In this document: positions 9,533-18,362 of the stretch, in pieces | Numbering within the stretch: the stretch's first letter is position 1 | Layout of the letters: each line of letters starts with the position of its first letter | NCBI GenBank assembly: GCA_965227155.1 | Contig: OZ245731.1 | Location: 4,526,001-4,590,000, forward strand | Length of the DNA: 64,000 nt | Source: UBA6059 sp965227155 | Lineage (GTDB): Bacteria > Bacteroidota > Bacteroidia > Cytophagales > Cyclobacteriaceae | Direction of reading: 5' to 3' | Position numbers and translations under genes: made by a program | Notes under the pieces: model-generated | Database searches by the model: none | What the model was told of the DNA's origin: nothing | What the model saw: the letters and a program-made list of their open reading frames with translations, nothing else

Positions 9533-10708
9533 TTGAAGCTGGGAAAAAAGATATGGTTTGGCCTGGGGATGATCGCCAATACGGTCATCCTTTTTTTGCT
9601 CAGCTTTTATTTCATGTCGCTGCCATGGCTGGCTGGAGATGAAAAGCTCCTGATCTGGTCTAGCGCTGCCATTAAGCTCTTGCAGCAGGAAGCACCCCCA
9701 TCAGAGCGCTTTGCCTTAATCAATACCTCCTACGATCTTACGCTGATCGACCGCTATGATGATTTTGGGTTTCCCGTAGGCAATCAGGCTATTACAGATC
9801 GGGCTAAGCTGGCAGATTTAATGTCTGTCATCAATGATTCTGAGGATAAACCCGCCTTCATCTTCTTTGATATACTTTTTGAATCACCCACCGATGATGA
9901 TCCATTGCTAGAGGAGCAACTGCAGCGCTTTCCTAATCACATACTCTCCTACCACCTGGCAGAAAACCAGGAACCTATACTACCGGTATTGGATAGTATA
10001 AATATCGGACTGTCAGATTATGTGGTAGGTAATATCTTCGATGGGGTTTATAAGTATCAGCTCGTATACCAGGATTCCCTAAAGCTCAGTCCTCTTAAAA
10101 TTTATGAGAAGCTACACAATGTAAATGCTTCTAAGGTTGGTCCATTTATTAAAATGGGTGATTATATCACCCTCAATAATTTCATCATCAACTACAGGGT
10201 CTTGCAGAAGGACATTATGAATCTGGAGGCAGGCTTTAATCCTATTAGCCTGGGTGAATTGTTATTTCTTCCACCCGAAGAAATCAATAGTTTTTTGGCA
10301 GGAAAGATTGTCATCGTCGGCGATTTTCTTGAAAATGACATGCACGAAACCCTGTTTGAAATCACAGCCGGGCCTTTGATTCTCATGAATGTGCTGCTAT
10401 CCCTGGAATCTCAAGACACCTACATCAATCTGCTTTTTTGGATCATCCTGACAGTGGGTTTTCTATACCTCAGTTACATGACACTCACCAGTAAAGATGC
10501 CATTGAAGAATCTATCAAAAAACGGTTTAACAATGCAGGGATCCTGAAATATGCTGTGGGATTTGCCAGCTACCTCTTGATCCTCACCCTTATCTCACTC
10601 ATTACCTTCTTTATTTTCAATATCCATCTCAATGTATTCTTCCTCGCGTGCTATTGCTATGGTGTTGATAAAACCAACGACTGGATCAGAACCTTTAGGT
10701 CACAGTAG
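9533..10708 (+). CDS. CHASE2-like membrane protein without a signalling output domain
   Basis: A 391-residue protein with one N-terminal helix (about residues 8-30), a large extracytoplasmic domain, and about three C-terminal helices (about 293-390). The middle has CHASE2 features: IDRYDDFGFPVGNQAITDRA, FIFFDILFESPTDDDPLLEE, and GKIVIVGDFLENDMHETLFE before an ITAGPLILMNVLLSL segment. CHASE2 domains are extracellular sensors, normally tied to kinases, cyclases or adenylate-type outputs. Here none is present, so a partner must carry the signal if there is one. The start is TTG at 9533, which keeps the first helix; the next in-frame ATG is at 9569 and would cut into it. Confidence 0.72.
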   Translation: MKLGKKIWFGLGMIANTVILFLLSFYFMSLPWLAGDEKLLIWSSAAIKLLQQEAPPSERFALINTSYDLTLIDRYDDFGFPVGNQAITDRAKLADLMSVINDSEDKPAFIFFDILFESPTDDDPLLEEQLQRFPNHILSYHLAENQEPILPVLDSINIGLSDYVVGNIFDGVYKYQLVYQDSLKLSPLKIYEKLHNVNASKVGPFIKMGDYITLNNFIINYRVLQKDIMNLEAGFNPISLGELLFLPPEEINSFLAGKIVIVGDFLENDMHETLFEITAGPLILMNVLLSLESQDTYINLLFWIILTVGFLYLSYMTLTSKDAIEESIKKRFNNAGILKYAVGFASYLLILTLISLITFFIFNIHLNVFFLACYCYGVDKTNDWIRTFRSQ

Positions 10709-10818
10709 ACCACTCCACAAATTGGGCAGGCACGACCACATGACGTTCCCATATATCTGGCAGCAGAGCCTCAAAGTCAATTGGCACAGTATTCTCCATA
10801 TACAATCCAAAAAAAGAG

Positions 10819-11265
10819 ATGGAGGAGAAAAACATACTTTACGATAAACTGGTCGAACAGCTCATGTATTCAGAGGATATTTTCAAAAAGGCCTCTAATA
10901 AAGTGCATGATGAAGCAATGACCAACAAATTTGAGAGCCTGGCAAAACAGCGGAATTTCTATAAAAATGAAGTCAAAAAGCTGTTGGATGTGGAGCGTGA
11001 TAAATTAAAGCCAAGTCAGGCGCTGAAGGCAACCCTTGATAAAGCCTGGATCGACATCAATCATTTCTACCTAAGGCTCAATGAGGGTGAAACGCTGGAT
11101 GTAGTGATAAAGGCAGAGGAAGAGCTCATCAAACTTTATGAGCATCTGATTATCGAGATTGAAGATCACCCCATGGTGGCTAATGTATTGAGAATTCAAT
11201 TATCAGATTTTCATTCTGTTATCGATGATCTTAAAAGTATTAGAAGTGAATATAAATTCTCATAA
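10819..11265 (+). CDS. Ferritin-like four-helix protein (DUF2383/PA2169-like)
   Basis: A 148-residue, wholly helical and charged protein (MEEKNILYDKLVEQLMYSED). Length and helix pattern match the DUF2383 / PA2169-family four-helix bundles, which are often linked to stress responses. No clear di-iron ExxH pair is visible, so metal binding is doubtful. The gene is 1 base upstream of a small lipoprotein gene and is probably co-transcribed with it. Confidence 0.6.
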   Translation: MEEKNILYDKLVEQLMYSEDIFKKASNKVHDEAMTNKFESLAKQRNFYKNEVKKLLDVERDKLKPSQALKATLDKAWIDINHFYLRLNEGETLDVVIKAEEELIKLYEHLIIEIEDHPMVANVLRIQLSDFHSVIDDLKSIRSEYKFS

Positions 11266-11266
11266 C

Positions 11267-11449
11267 ATGAAGTATATCAAGAATATAGCATTTATAATAA
11301 TTGTAGGTTTTTATTTTGTAGCAGCCTGTAGCCCAAAAGGAACAGATCAGGAGGATCGGGAAGCCATGAAAAACGATTCAATTGACATGACGGAAGGCAA
11401 AGGTGAAGGTGACATAGGAATTGGTGATAAAGGCGGACAAGCCTTATGA
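11267..11449 (+). CDS. Small lipoprotein
   Basis: A 60-residue protein with a lipoprotein signal (MKYIKNIAFIIIVGFYFVAAC), lipobox FVAAC, and a short acidic, glycine-rich mature part. ATG at 11267 was chosen because it starts the signal peptide directly; an upstream in-frame start at 11225 lies inside the previous gene. The function is unknown. Confidence 0.65.
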   Translation: MKYIKNIAFIIIVGFYFVAACSPKGTDQEDREAMKNDSIDMTEGKGEGDIGIGDKGGQAL

Positions 11450-11493
11450 ATTGAAAGTATTCAATAAAATATCTATTTGAAGAATAATCTTGT

Positions 11494-11552
11494 AACCAAG
11501 AGGTTGTATTTTTGCAAATCCACATAGCAAAATACAGGTTCTTGGTTTTTTA
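11494..11552 (+). terminator. Rho-independent terminator
   Basis: A long stem of AACCAAGA (11494-11501) with TCTTGGTT (11540-11547), continued inward by TGTATTTTTG and CAAAATACA, followed by a run of T. It ends the DUF2383/lipoprotein transcript. Confidence 0.75.
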
Positions 11553-11618
11553 TTGTAATTTGATAAATTAGGTTATTGCCAAGGAATTAAAATCCGTTCA
11601 CTTCTCTTCTCGATTTCC

Positions 11619-12614
11619 ATGGAAAGTAAACAAACTACAATTAAAGATATAGCCCGCAAATTGGGCATTTCAGCTTCTACTGTTTCAAGAGCTCTCAACG
11701 ACAAATTTGTGAAAAACGATGAAATGGTAGCCCTCATCAAGAAAACAGCTGAGGAAATGGATTACCAAACGAATACCATTGCCGCCGGTCTTCGTACCAG
11801 AAAATCCAACCTAGTGGGTATAGTAGTCCCACGCCTCGCTAGCAGCTTCTTTTCTGTTGTATTGGCACAGGTACAAAAGGTATTCAATGAGAAGGGGTAC
11901 AATGTGCTCATCTGCCAATCCAATGAATCGACCGAACTTGAGCAACAACAGATCAACTCCCTGGTGAGATGTAATGTAGAAGGCTTATTGATCTCATGTG
12001 CAGAAAACACCAAGGATGAGGAGTTTCTGGATAAAATTGCTGGTAAGGGCATTAAAATTGTCTACTACGACCGCCAAAATTTTCATACAGAAAAACCAGT
12101 GGTAAAGGTGGATGACATCAAAGGTGGCTACATAGCAACAAATCATTTGCTGGATAAAGGTGCCAGCAATCTGGTTTATGTGGGTGGCCCGGAACAGCTA
12201 CAAATTGCACAGGACCGATTTGAAGGCTTTGTTCAGGCTATGGCCGAGCGCAACACTAAACCGGTGAAGCATTTCTTTTGTAAAAGCACTGCTGAGGTAG
12301 ATGAAAAGCTTTCAAAAGCTCTAAAAAGCAAGGTAGATGGCGTTGTTTGTTTTTCGGATGAATGGGCTGCTCAATCCATACTTACTTTGGACAAGCACAA
12401 AATATCTGTTCCCAAAGATGCATTAGTAACCGGATATGATAATACCAACCTTTGCGAACTGGTGAAGCCGGGCATCACAAGCATTTTGCATGATGCCACA
12501 CATATGGGCCATCAGGCTGCTGAGACATTATTACACCTCATTGAAGGCAAGCCGGTAGAGAAACATGTGTTTTTGGAAACCAAAATCATTGAGCGAGATT
12601 CCACAAAAAGATAG
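11619..12614 (+). CDS. LacI-family transcriptional regulator
   Basis: A 331-residue regulator. The N-terminal helix-turn-helix is TIKDIARKLGISASTVSRAL, with the hinge helix near residues 45-58, then a periplasmic-binding-like sensor domain (NLVGIVVPRLASSFFSVVLA; GVVCFSDEWAAQSIL; VTGYDNTNLCELVKPGITSI). LacI members bind palindromic operators and respond to sugars or nucleosides. No sugar operon is adjacent, so the target is not evident. The neighbour on the minus strand is the fatty-acid-hydroxylase-like gene. Confidence 0.92.
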   Translation: MESKQTTIKDIARKLGISASTVSRALNDKFVKNDEMVALIKKTAEEMDYQTNTIAAGLRTRKSNLVGIVVPRLASSFFSVVLAQVQKVFNEKGYNVLICQSNESTELEQQQINSLVRCNVEGLLISCAENTKDEEFLDKIAGKGIKIVYYDRQNFHTEKPVVKVDDIKGGYIATNHLLDKGASNLVYVGGPEQLQIAQDRFEGFVQAMAERNTKPVKHFFCKSTAEVDEKLSKALKSKVDGVVCFSDEWAAQSILTLDKHKISVPKDALVTGYDNTNLCELVKPGITSILHDATHMGHQAAETLLHLIEGKPVEKHVFLETKIIERDSTKR

Positions 12615-12653
12615 TGAACCGTTGGGTTAGATGCTTACAACCAAAGGTCACCG

Positions 12654-13919
12654 TTAAGCAGCGCTTGTTGCTCTTTCACCCTTTTGGCTTTTCACAAAAT
12701 AAAATGTGACTACCACGGCTGTGATTATATACCCACCAATGATGAATGAACCTGCAGGCACAATAGCATCAATTCCAAACCAACCACCTGTATTGAAGAA
12801 AATAAACCCTGCAGCAAAAGCTTTTAATATCTCTGCACCAAATGCAATTGGGTGACCATCCATCAATGAGGTATAGCTAAAAATGCTCAACATAAGGAAT
12901 ACGCTGTACCACACAATATTAAAAAAGCCTAAATCACCTATGGTTAGCAATAGATGTATCAATAACAGATTGTGAACAGCCAGTTGAAACCATGACCATG
13001 TGGTAAAATTAGATGTAGCCGGTGTATCATATTTGGGCCTGTTGTAAACATCTTCCGTATAAGCAACAGGATATTTTTCAGATACATCAGCAGGCCGCCA
13101 ACCGGTAGGCATAAACCATATTCTTACCTTATCCCACCAATTTTGTGTTCGCCAGGCATCTTTAAACAGTCCCCACAGATGCACAAAATTAATGATGATA
13201 GGATTCCACGTTTGAACGGGTTTTTTGGTACCATATACCGGTGGAACGTCCGGCATCTCTTCCTGAAATGTACCAAACCATTTGTCCCAAACGATAAATA
13301 TCTCGCTGAAGTTTTTATCAATATACTCAGGATTGATTGCATGGTGTACTCTGTGGTGTGATGGAGTAACAATGATATGTTCCAGCCAACCCATTTTATT
13401 GATCAACCGGGTGTGGTACCAAAACTGCGCAAAAAGATGCAATGGGGCCACTACTGCCACTACATGAGCAGGGATGCCTATAATGGCCATCGGAATGTAG
13501 AGGAAGAAATAAATACCCACAAAAGCTGATATGGACTGACGGAGGGCACAGGATAAATTAAATTCCTCACTGCTGTGATGCACAATGTGGCGATTCCAAA
13601 ATACATTAACAAGGTGATTAAACCGATGCGACCAGTAACCAGCGAAATCTAGCCCTATAAAAGCAAGAACATAAACCAGTATGGTGGACTTAATTTCAAA
13701 TATTGCTAAATGATCCACCAGGTAGCTATAGGAAATAATAACCACGGTAAGCCCCAGTACACTTTTTATGGTATTGGTCATCCCCGAACTAAGACTGGAT
13801 ATGGTATCCATGGGTCTATTTACCACAACGCCCATCCGCTTCCCTACCAAAGACTCTATCAGAATCAAAATCAGGAAGAACGGAATCGCATAACTCAATA
13901 CTTCTGCGTAAGCTTCCAT
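12654..13919 (-). CDS. Sterol desaturase / fatty acid hydroxylase superfamily membrane enzyme
   Basis: A 421-residue polytopic membrane protein. It has the histidine clusters of this di-iron superfamily: SHRFNH, RHIVHH and SHHRVHH. These bind two irons that activate O2 for hydroxylation or desaturation of lipid chains. The length and extra C-terminal helices resemble alkylglycerol monooxygenase-like members, so ether lipids or fatty acids are possible substrates. ATG at 13919 was preferred over TTG at 13925, which adds only two residues. Confidence 0.87.
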   Translation of the reverse strand: MEAYAEVLSYAIPFFLILILIESLVGKRMGVVVNRPMDTISSLSSGMTNTIKSVLGLTVVIISYSYLVDHLAIFEIKSTILVYVLAFIGLDFAGYWSHRFNHLVNVFWNRHIVHHSSEEFNLSCALRQSISAFVGIYFFLYIPMAIIGIPAHVVAVVAPLHLFAQFWYHTRLINKMGWLEHIIVTPSHHRVHHAINPEYIDKNFSEIFIVWDKWFGTFQEEMPDVPPVYGTKKPVQTWNPIIINFVHLWGLFKDAWRTQNWWDKVRIWFMPTGWRPADVSEKYPVAYTEDVYNRPKYDTPATSNFTTWSWFQLAVHNLLLIHLLLTIGDLGFFNIVWYSVFLMLSIFSYTSLMDGHPIAFGAEILKAFAAGFIFFNTGGWFGIDAIVPAGSFIIGGYIITAVVVTFYFVKSQKGERATSAA

Positions 13920-14322
13920 TTGCAATCGATTTCAATACAAATCTAATTATTAATGCACATATGAGAAAAACTTCATTCAAGGGTCTTTAAGACTAGAAAT
14001 CATTTCCCCCTGTAGTCCCCGGGGACACAAATTTACAAGCTTAAAAATACAGCCAGAACAAGACCTTAATATTCCCCATTTACAATATTTTCTTTGTGGT
14101 TCTTTGTGCCTTCTTTGTGACACTCTGTGGTTTAGCTGTCAAGCAGCATAACTAATAAGAAGCCTAGAAATATTTAGCTCCCAGCCTTAAATAATCTCCC
14201 CGAGAAAACAGATTAACGCAGCTTGCCCGCCTTTCATCATTCGCTTCAACTCCATTCTTCAATAAATCACTGGCTTAAAAAGCATTCATCCTTATATTTA
14301 AAGTCCGACTAAATCAACGATT
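13920..14322. other. Intergenic region between divergent genes
   Basis: About 400 bases that must carry promoters for both the hydroxylase gene (minus) and the LVIVD protein (plus). A possible -7 box TATATTTA lies about 30 bases before 14323. Apart from the decamer repeat at 14090-14130 I see no feature. Confidence 0.5.
14090..14130. repeat. Short degenerate repeat TTCTTTGTGN
   Basis: Four near-tandem units of about 10-11 bases (TTCTTTGTGG, TTCTTTGTGC, CTTCTTTGTGA, CACTCTGTGG). It looks like a decaying low-complexity array. Confidence 0.7.
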
Positions 14323-16305
14323 ATGAAAAACTTGCTAGGTACAATACTTATTTTGCTAATGGTGCAGACCCTTTGGGCACAGAAATACAGCATCAAAGTA
14401 GATCCGCCTTCACTTAATATCAACGTAGAAGAAACCAAACAGATCAAGGCCTCAGTAGTAGACGAAGCGGGCAATGCTGTTGAGGATTTGCCAGTATTGT
14501 TTTACTCTCGCAGAGGTAAGGCAATTGAAGTTGATGAAGCAGGAAATGTTACCGCACACCTGCCCGGCACCCACAATATCATCATAATTACCCCGCGCAC
14601 AGCCGATGGCGAGCGCCTAAGAATTGATTACCCAGTAGAAGTAAATTATCCTCCAATCAAAGAAATCCAGATTGCTGATTTACCATCTAAAATATATGCA
14701 GGAACCCAGATACCGTTGGATATCACCGTTATTGATGAGATGGGCCTGGAAAGAGATGATATTGAGCTTACAGCTGCCAGTTCCGATGAATCTGTGATTT
14801 TGACAGATCCTTTTATGAACCTCATTGCTCAGGAAGCTGGCAAAGCCACATTAACCCTCTCCTATAAAAATATCAGTAATGTAATCAATGTCAACGTGGC
14901 GCCTTTTCCGGCCTCAAAAATTGAATTGAATAGTGAAATGACCCAGGCAAGAACCGGTGATGTTTTTAAATTCCAAACCAGTGTCCTGGATGCCAGCGGC
15001 AATAGCATCAATGATGTACCTGTATATTACAGCTTTCAGGGTGTATCAACGGATGTTTCATCCAGTGCAGCAGGTATGATTGATCAAAATGGCCGCTTTG
15101 TAGCGGATGAACCAGGCATCTACACCGTGATGGCGGTAGCTGGCCCCTTAGCAGCTCAGAAAACGGTAAAAGTGGTACCCAGAGATGTAACCCGGGAAAT
15201 AGAACTTGTTGGCCAGGGCTCTGTAAATGACAAGCATACCTCAGATTTTTGGGTATGGGAAGGCATTGACGGAAAAGACTATGCTGTCACCGGAACCTGG
15301 GGTGCAGATGGTAAGGCTTATTTCTGGGATGTGACCAATCCTGCTGCCATGGTAAAAATAGATAGCATTCAGGTGGACGCCCGAACTGTTAATGATGTGA
15401 AGGTTTCTGAAGATGGTACTATTTGCATCATTAGTCGCGAAGGAGCTTCCAACAGAAAGAATGGCATAGTAATCCTGGACGTAAGTAATCCAAGAGATGT
15501 ATCTATCATCTCCACTTTCACTGAAAATTTAACTGGCGGCGTACATAATCTTTTTATCTACCAAAACCATGTGTATGCATTGAGTGCAGGGCAGAAATAC
15601 TACATCATCAACATCGAGGATCCAAAAGAACCCAAAATCGTCAGCAAGTTTGAACTGGAAACCCCCGGACATTCAATCCATGATGTGTGGGTACAAGATG
15701 GTATCGCCTACTCTTCTAACTGGTCAGACGGATTGCAGCTGGTAGATGTTGGCAATGGTATCGCCGGAGGTTCACCTGAAAACCCACAGCAATTTGCCGA
15801 ATATGCCTACCCGAGTGGTGCCAACCATGCAGCCTTCCCATTCAAAAGTAAATCCACCGGTAAGTTCTATGTGATTGGCGGCGATGAGATATTTCCCTAC
15901 GGACTGGATGTAAATGCTGAAAATATGGCAGGTGGATTCCTTCATTTTGTGGATTTTACCGATCTGGAAAATCCAAAAGAGGTCGCTCGTTTTGAAATCC
16001 CTTATGCAGGCTCACACAACTACTGGGTAGATGAGGAAAATGAAATCCTGTATGCCGCTTTTTACAATGCAGGCGTAAGAGTAATCGATATCAGTGGCGA
16101 CCTGATGGGCAATTTATTTGAACAGGGCCGTGAGATGGCATGGATAATTCCGGGCGATCCCAATGGCTATATTCCCAATGCACCATTCACCTGGGGTGCT
16201 CAGCCTTACAAAGGTCACATCTTCTATTCGGATTGGAATAGTGGCCTGTGGGCAGCTAAACTGAAGCCTGTAAAGCCTGAAGGTGCTAAATTAGAGTCAA
16301 GATAA
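14323..16305 (+). CDS. Secreted Ig-like / LVIVD-repeat propeller protein
   Basis: A 660-residue protein with signal peptide MKNLLGTILILLMVQTLWAQ. Residues 25-285 form about three bacterial Ig-like (Big_2) domains (NVEETKQIKASVVDEAGNAV; QNGRFVADEPGIYTVMAVAG). Residues 290-640 are a propeller with LVIVD-type strands (GIVILDVSNPRDVSII; GLQLVDVGNG; GVRVIDISGD). These are non-catalytic cell-surface or periplasmic modules. Only 10 bases separate it from the next gene, another propeller, so they likely act together. Confidence 0.82.
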   Translation: MKNLLGTILILLMVQTLWAQKYSIKVDPPSLNINVEETKQIKASVVDEAGNAVEDLPVLFYSRRGKAIEVDEAGNVTAHLPGTHNIIIITPRTADGERLRIDYPVEVNYPPIKEIQIADLPSKIYAGTQIPLDITVIDEMGLERDDIELTAASSDESVILTDPFMNLIAQEAGKATLTLSYKNISNVINVNVAPFPASKIELNSEMTQARTGDVFKFQTSVLDASGNSINDVPVYYSFQGVSTDVSSSAAGMIDQNGRFVADEPGIYTVMAVAGPLAAQKTVKVVPRDVTREIELVGQGSVNDKHTSDFWVWEGIDGKDYAVTGTWGADGKAYFWDVTNPAAMVKIDSIQVDARTVNDVKVSEDGTICIISREGASNRKNGIVILDVSNPRDVSIISTFTENLTGGVHNLFIYQNHVYALSAGQKYYIINIEDPKEPKIVSKFELETPGHSIHDVWVQDGIAYSSNWSDGLQLVDVGNGIAGGSPENPQQFAEYAYPSGANHAAFPFKSKSTGKFYVIGGDEIFPYGLDVNAENMAGGFLHFVDFTDLENPKEVARFEIPYAGSHNYWVDEENEILYAAFYNAGVRVIDISGDLMGNLFEQGREMAWIIPGDPNGYIPNAPFTWGAQPYKGHIFYSDWNSGLWAAKLKPVKPEGAKLESR

Positions 16306-16315
16306 TACTTAGAAC

Positions 16316-17461
16316 ATGAAACTGTTAGCCTTATTATTTTCAATGTTGATAGTCTTTAGCGCTTATGGCACTGACTATTACATCTATGTGACCGCAGAGT
16401 CAGAAGATGAAGTGGCCCTTATCAAATTTGATGGAACAAAAGCAGAAACCATCAAGCGCATTCCGGTAGGTAAATGGCCTGCAGAAATAGAAGGACCACA
16501 CGGTATTACGGTAGCCCCTGATGGTAAACACTGGTACCTGTCGATGGCCCACGGTAATCCGTATGGCTACCTATACAAATTTGAAACCGGATCGGATGAA
16601 AAAGTGGCAGAAACAACCCTGGGGTTATTTCCTGCTTCTATGCAAATCAGTGAGGCGAACGGACTGCTGTTTGTAGTCAATTTCAACCTGCACGGCGATA
16701 TGGTTCCCAGTAGCATATCTGTAGTGGACCCGGAAACCATGACGGAAATTAAGCAGGTAACCGTTGGGACCATGCCTCATGGGTCAAGAATCACACCGGA
16801 TGGCCTAAAGCAATATTCCGTTGGCATGATGTCCGGAGAGCTTTTTGAGATCAATACATTATCTCTTGAGGTATCGCGCATTCTCGATTTAGATAACAAT
16901 AAAGCCATCAATCCGAAAATGGATGATATGCATAAAGGTCATGATATGGCTTCTATGGGTGGCATGGATCATAGTATGATGGATCATAGTAAGATGAACC
17001 ACAGTGGAGGGCATAAGCACTCCCCTACCAAACCAACCTGGGTTACACCTCACCCTAATGGAACTCAGGTATATGTGGCAGGCAATGGTTCAAATGAGAT
17101 ATTAGAGATTGACCTGGAAAGCTGGCAGGTAACCCAGCGATGGGCTTGTGCAAAAGGCCCTTATAATATCGATATCAGTCCAAATGGTAAATACCTGGTA
17201 GTGAGTTATAAATCAGATGCCAGTACCGGGATTTGGGATATCAAAAAAGGTAAGGAAATTGCCAAAATCGAAAATTCGAAAAAGGTCACCCATGGTGTGG
17301 CTATTTCACCGGACAACAAATATGCTTTTGTTTCGGTAGAAGGAATCGGAGGCGATCCGGGACATATGGATGTGATTGACTTGAAAGCCGGCAAAAAAGT
17401 GGCTACCACTACCCTTGGTAAACAAGCAGGTGGCATAGCGTTCTGGAAAATGGAGGATTAA
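16316..17461 (+). CDS. Secreted YVTN-type beta-propeller with His/Met-rich insertion
   Basis: A 381-residue protein with signal peptide MKLLALLFSMLIVFSAYG. Propeller strands of the YVTN type recur (GITVAPDGKHWYLS, VYVAGNGSNEILEIDLES, NIDISPNGKYLVVSY, GVAISPDNKYAFVSV). Between two blades, residues 202-237 are packed with His and Met (HKGHDMASMGGMDHSMMDHS and on), which resembles copper-binding segments of periplasmic metal proteins. Metal binding is inferred from composition only. It is paired with the upstream Ig/LVIVD protein. Confidence 0.83.
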   Translation: MKLLALLFSMLIVFSAYGTDYYIYVTAESEDEVALIKFDGTKAETIKRIPVGKWPAEIEGPHGITVAPDGKHWYLSMAHGNPYGYLYKFETGSDEKVAETTLGLFPASMQISEANGLLFVVNFNLHGDMVPSSISVVDPETMTEIKQVTVGTMPHGSRITPDGLKQYSVGMMSGELFEINTLSLEVSRILDLDNNKAINPKMDDMHKGHDMASMGGMDHSMMDHSKMNHSGGHKHSPTKPTWVTPHPNGTQVYVAGNGSNEILEIDLESWQVTQRWACAKGPYNIDISPNGKYLVVSYKSDASTGIWDIKKGKEIAKIENSKKVTHGVAISPDNKYAFVSVEGIGGDPGHMDVIDLKAGKKVATTTLGKQAGGIAFWKMED

Positions 17462-17496
17462 TCATTACCCAAACTGCTAATCCAAAAAGCCTTTGA

Positions 17497-17622
17497 GGGT
17501 GTCTTAAAAGTATAAAAACCCTTGCCTCATGTCACATTGAGCTCGTCGAAATGCATTCATACAGCCTTTAAATGAGGTTTCGACAGGCTCAACCTGACAT
17601 GAATAATGCTATTGAGACACCC
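17497..17622. repeat. Large nested palindromic repeat (REP-like), copy 2
   Basis: Outer arms GGGTGTCT (17497-17504) and AGACACCC (17615-17622), inner arms CATTGAGCTCGTCGAAATG and GGTTTCGACAGGCTCAACCTG. The inner pair matches the element at 4934-5064 almost exactly, while the outer arms differ. It follows the propeller operon and may act as its terminator. Confidence 0.82.
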
Positions 17623-17699
17623 ACTTTTTTTTAGGAAGAATGCTTAGAAGTAAAGTTCGGAACACAGCTAATCACTACCTAAAAACCATCTTTTCCAAT

Positions 17700-17707
17700 T
17701 AATTTTG
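17700..17707 (+). promoter_or_regulatory. Putative -7 box TAATTTTG
   Basis: TAATTTTG fits the Bacteroidota -7 consensus TAnnTTTG. It lies only 4 bases before the ATG at 17712, which would imply a leaderless or nearly leaderless transcript. No clear -33 TTTG is present. Confidence 0.4.
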
Positions 17708-17711
17708 CACA

Positions 17712-18362
17712 ATGCAAAAGCTCTTGATTCGATCATTTTTAATAGTCTTTCTCATGACAGGTTTTGGCATAATTTCCTGTCAGGATGAGGATTGCAGTTT
17801 TACTAGTAACTCATTTACAGTTGTAGGTTATAATGGTTATGTAGCCGAGGGTTCTGATGAGTTCATTTTTGGTGGCGCAGATGGCAACCTGGCACAGGCT
17901 GGTCAACCGTTAGTAACAACCTTTGACTCTTTAATGATTTTTTATCAGGCTATTGTTGCTCCATTTGCTATGGAAAACAATATAGAAAATCGCAGAGGCG
18001 GCTGGCTGAGTAGTACTTATGCTAACGATTGTGTTAATCCGAACCCCATCCAGATGACCAATTTCATAGACTCGGTTTATATAGAAAGTGACGCAGATTA
18101 TTCGTTGAACCTCCCTGCAGGGTCTGACCTGATCAATATCTTCTCTATTCGCCAGTTTAACGAGGATGTTGGCTTTCTGACTGAAGCTCAGCCTGTACCT
18201 GAGTTTCTGGCACAAAATACGGCGATCAGGGCAACCTCTTTTGCGATCTACAGGCCTACACAAGCACCAACAGCCGATAAGACACACCGTTTTTACATAA
18301 GTGTCTGGCATCTGAATGGGCAACAGTATGATTTTACAACCGGTGAAATTGTATTCCCATAG
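17712..18362 (+). CDS. Lipoprotein of unknown function
   Basis: A 216-residue protein with lipoprotein signal MQKLLIRSFLIVFLMTGFGI and lipobox GIISC. The mature protein is rich in beta segments. No motif is recognised. The stop codon abuts the sirtuin ATG at 18363, so the two are probably co-translated, although a periplasmic lipoprotein and a cytoplasmic deacylase have no obvious shared task. Confidence 0.78.
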   Translation: MQKLLIRSFLIVFLMTGFGIISCQDEDCSFTSNSFTVVGYNGYVAEGSDEFIFGGADGNLAQAGQPLVTTFDSLMIFYQAIVAPFAMENNIENRRGGWLSSTYANDCVNPNPIQMTNFIDSVYIESDADYSLNLPAGSDLINIFSIRQFNEDVGFLTEAQPVPEFLAQNTAIRATSFAIYRPTQAPTADKTHRFYISVWHLNGQQYDFTTGEIVFP

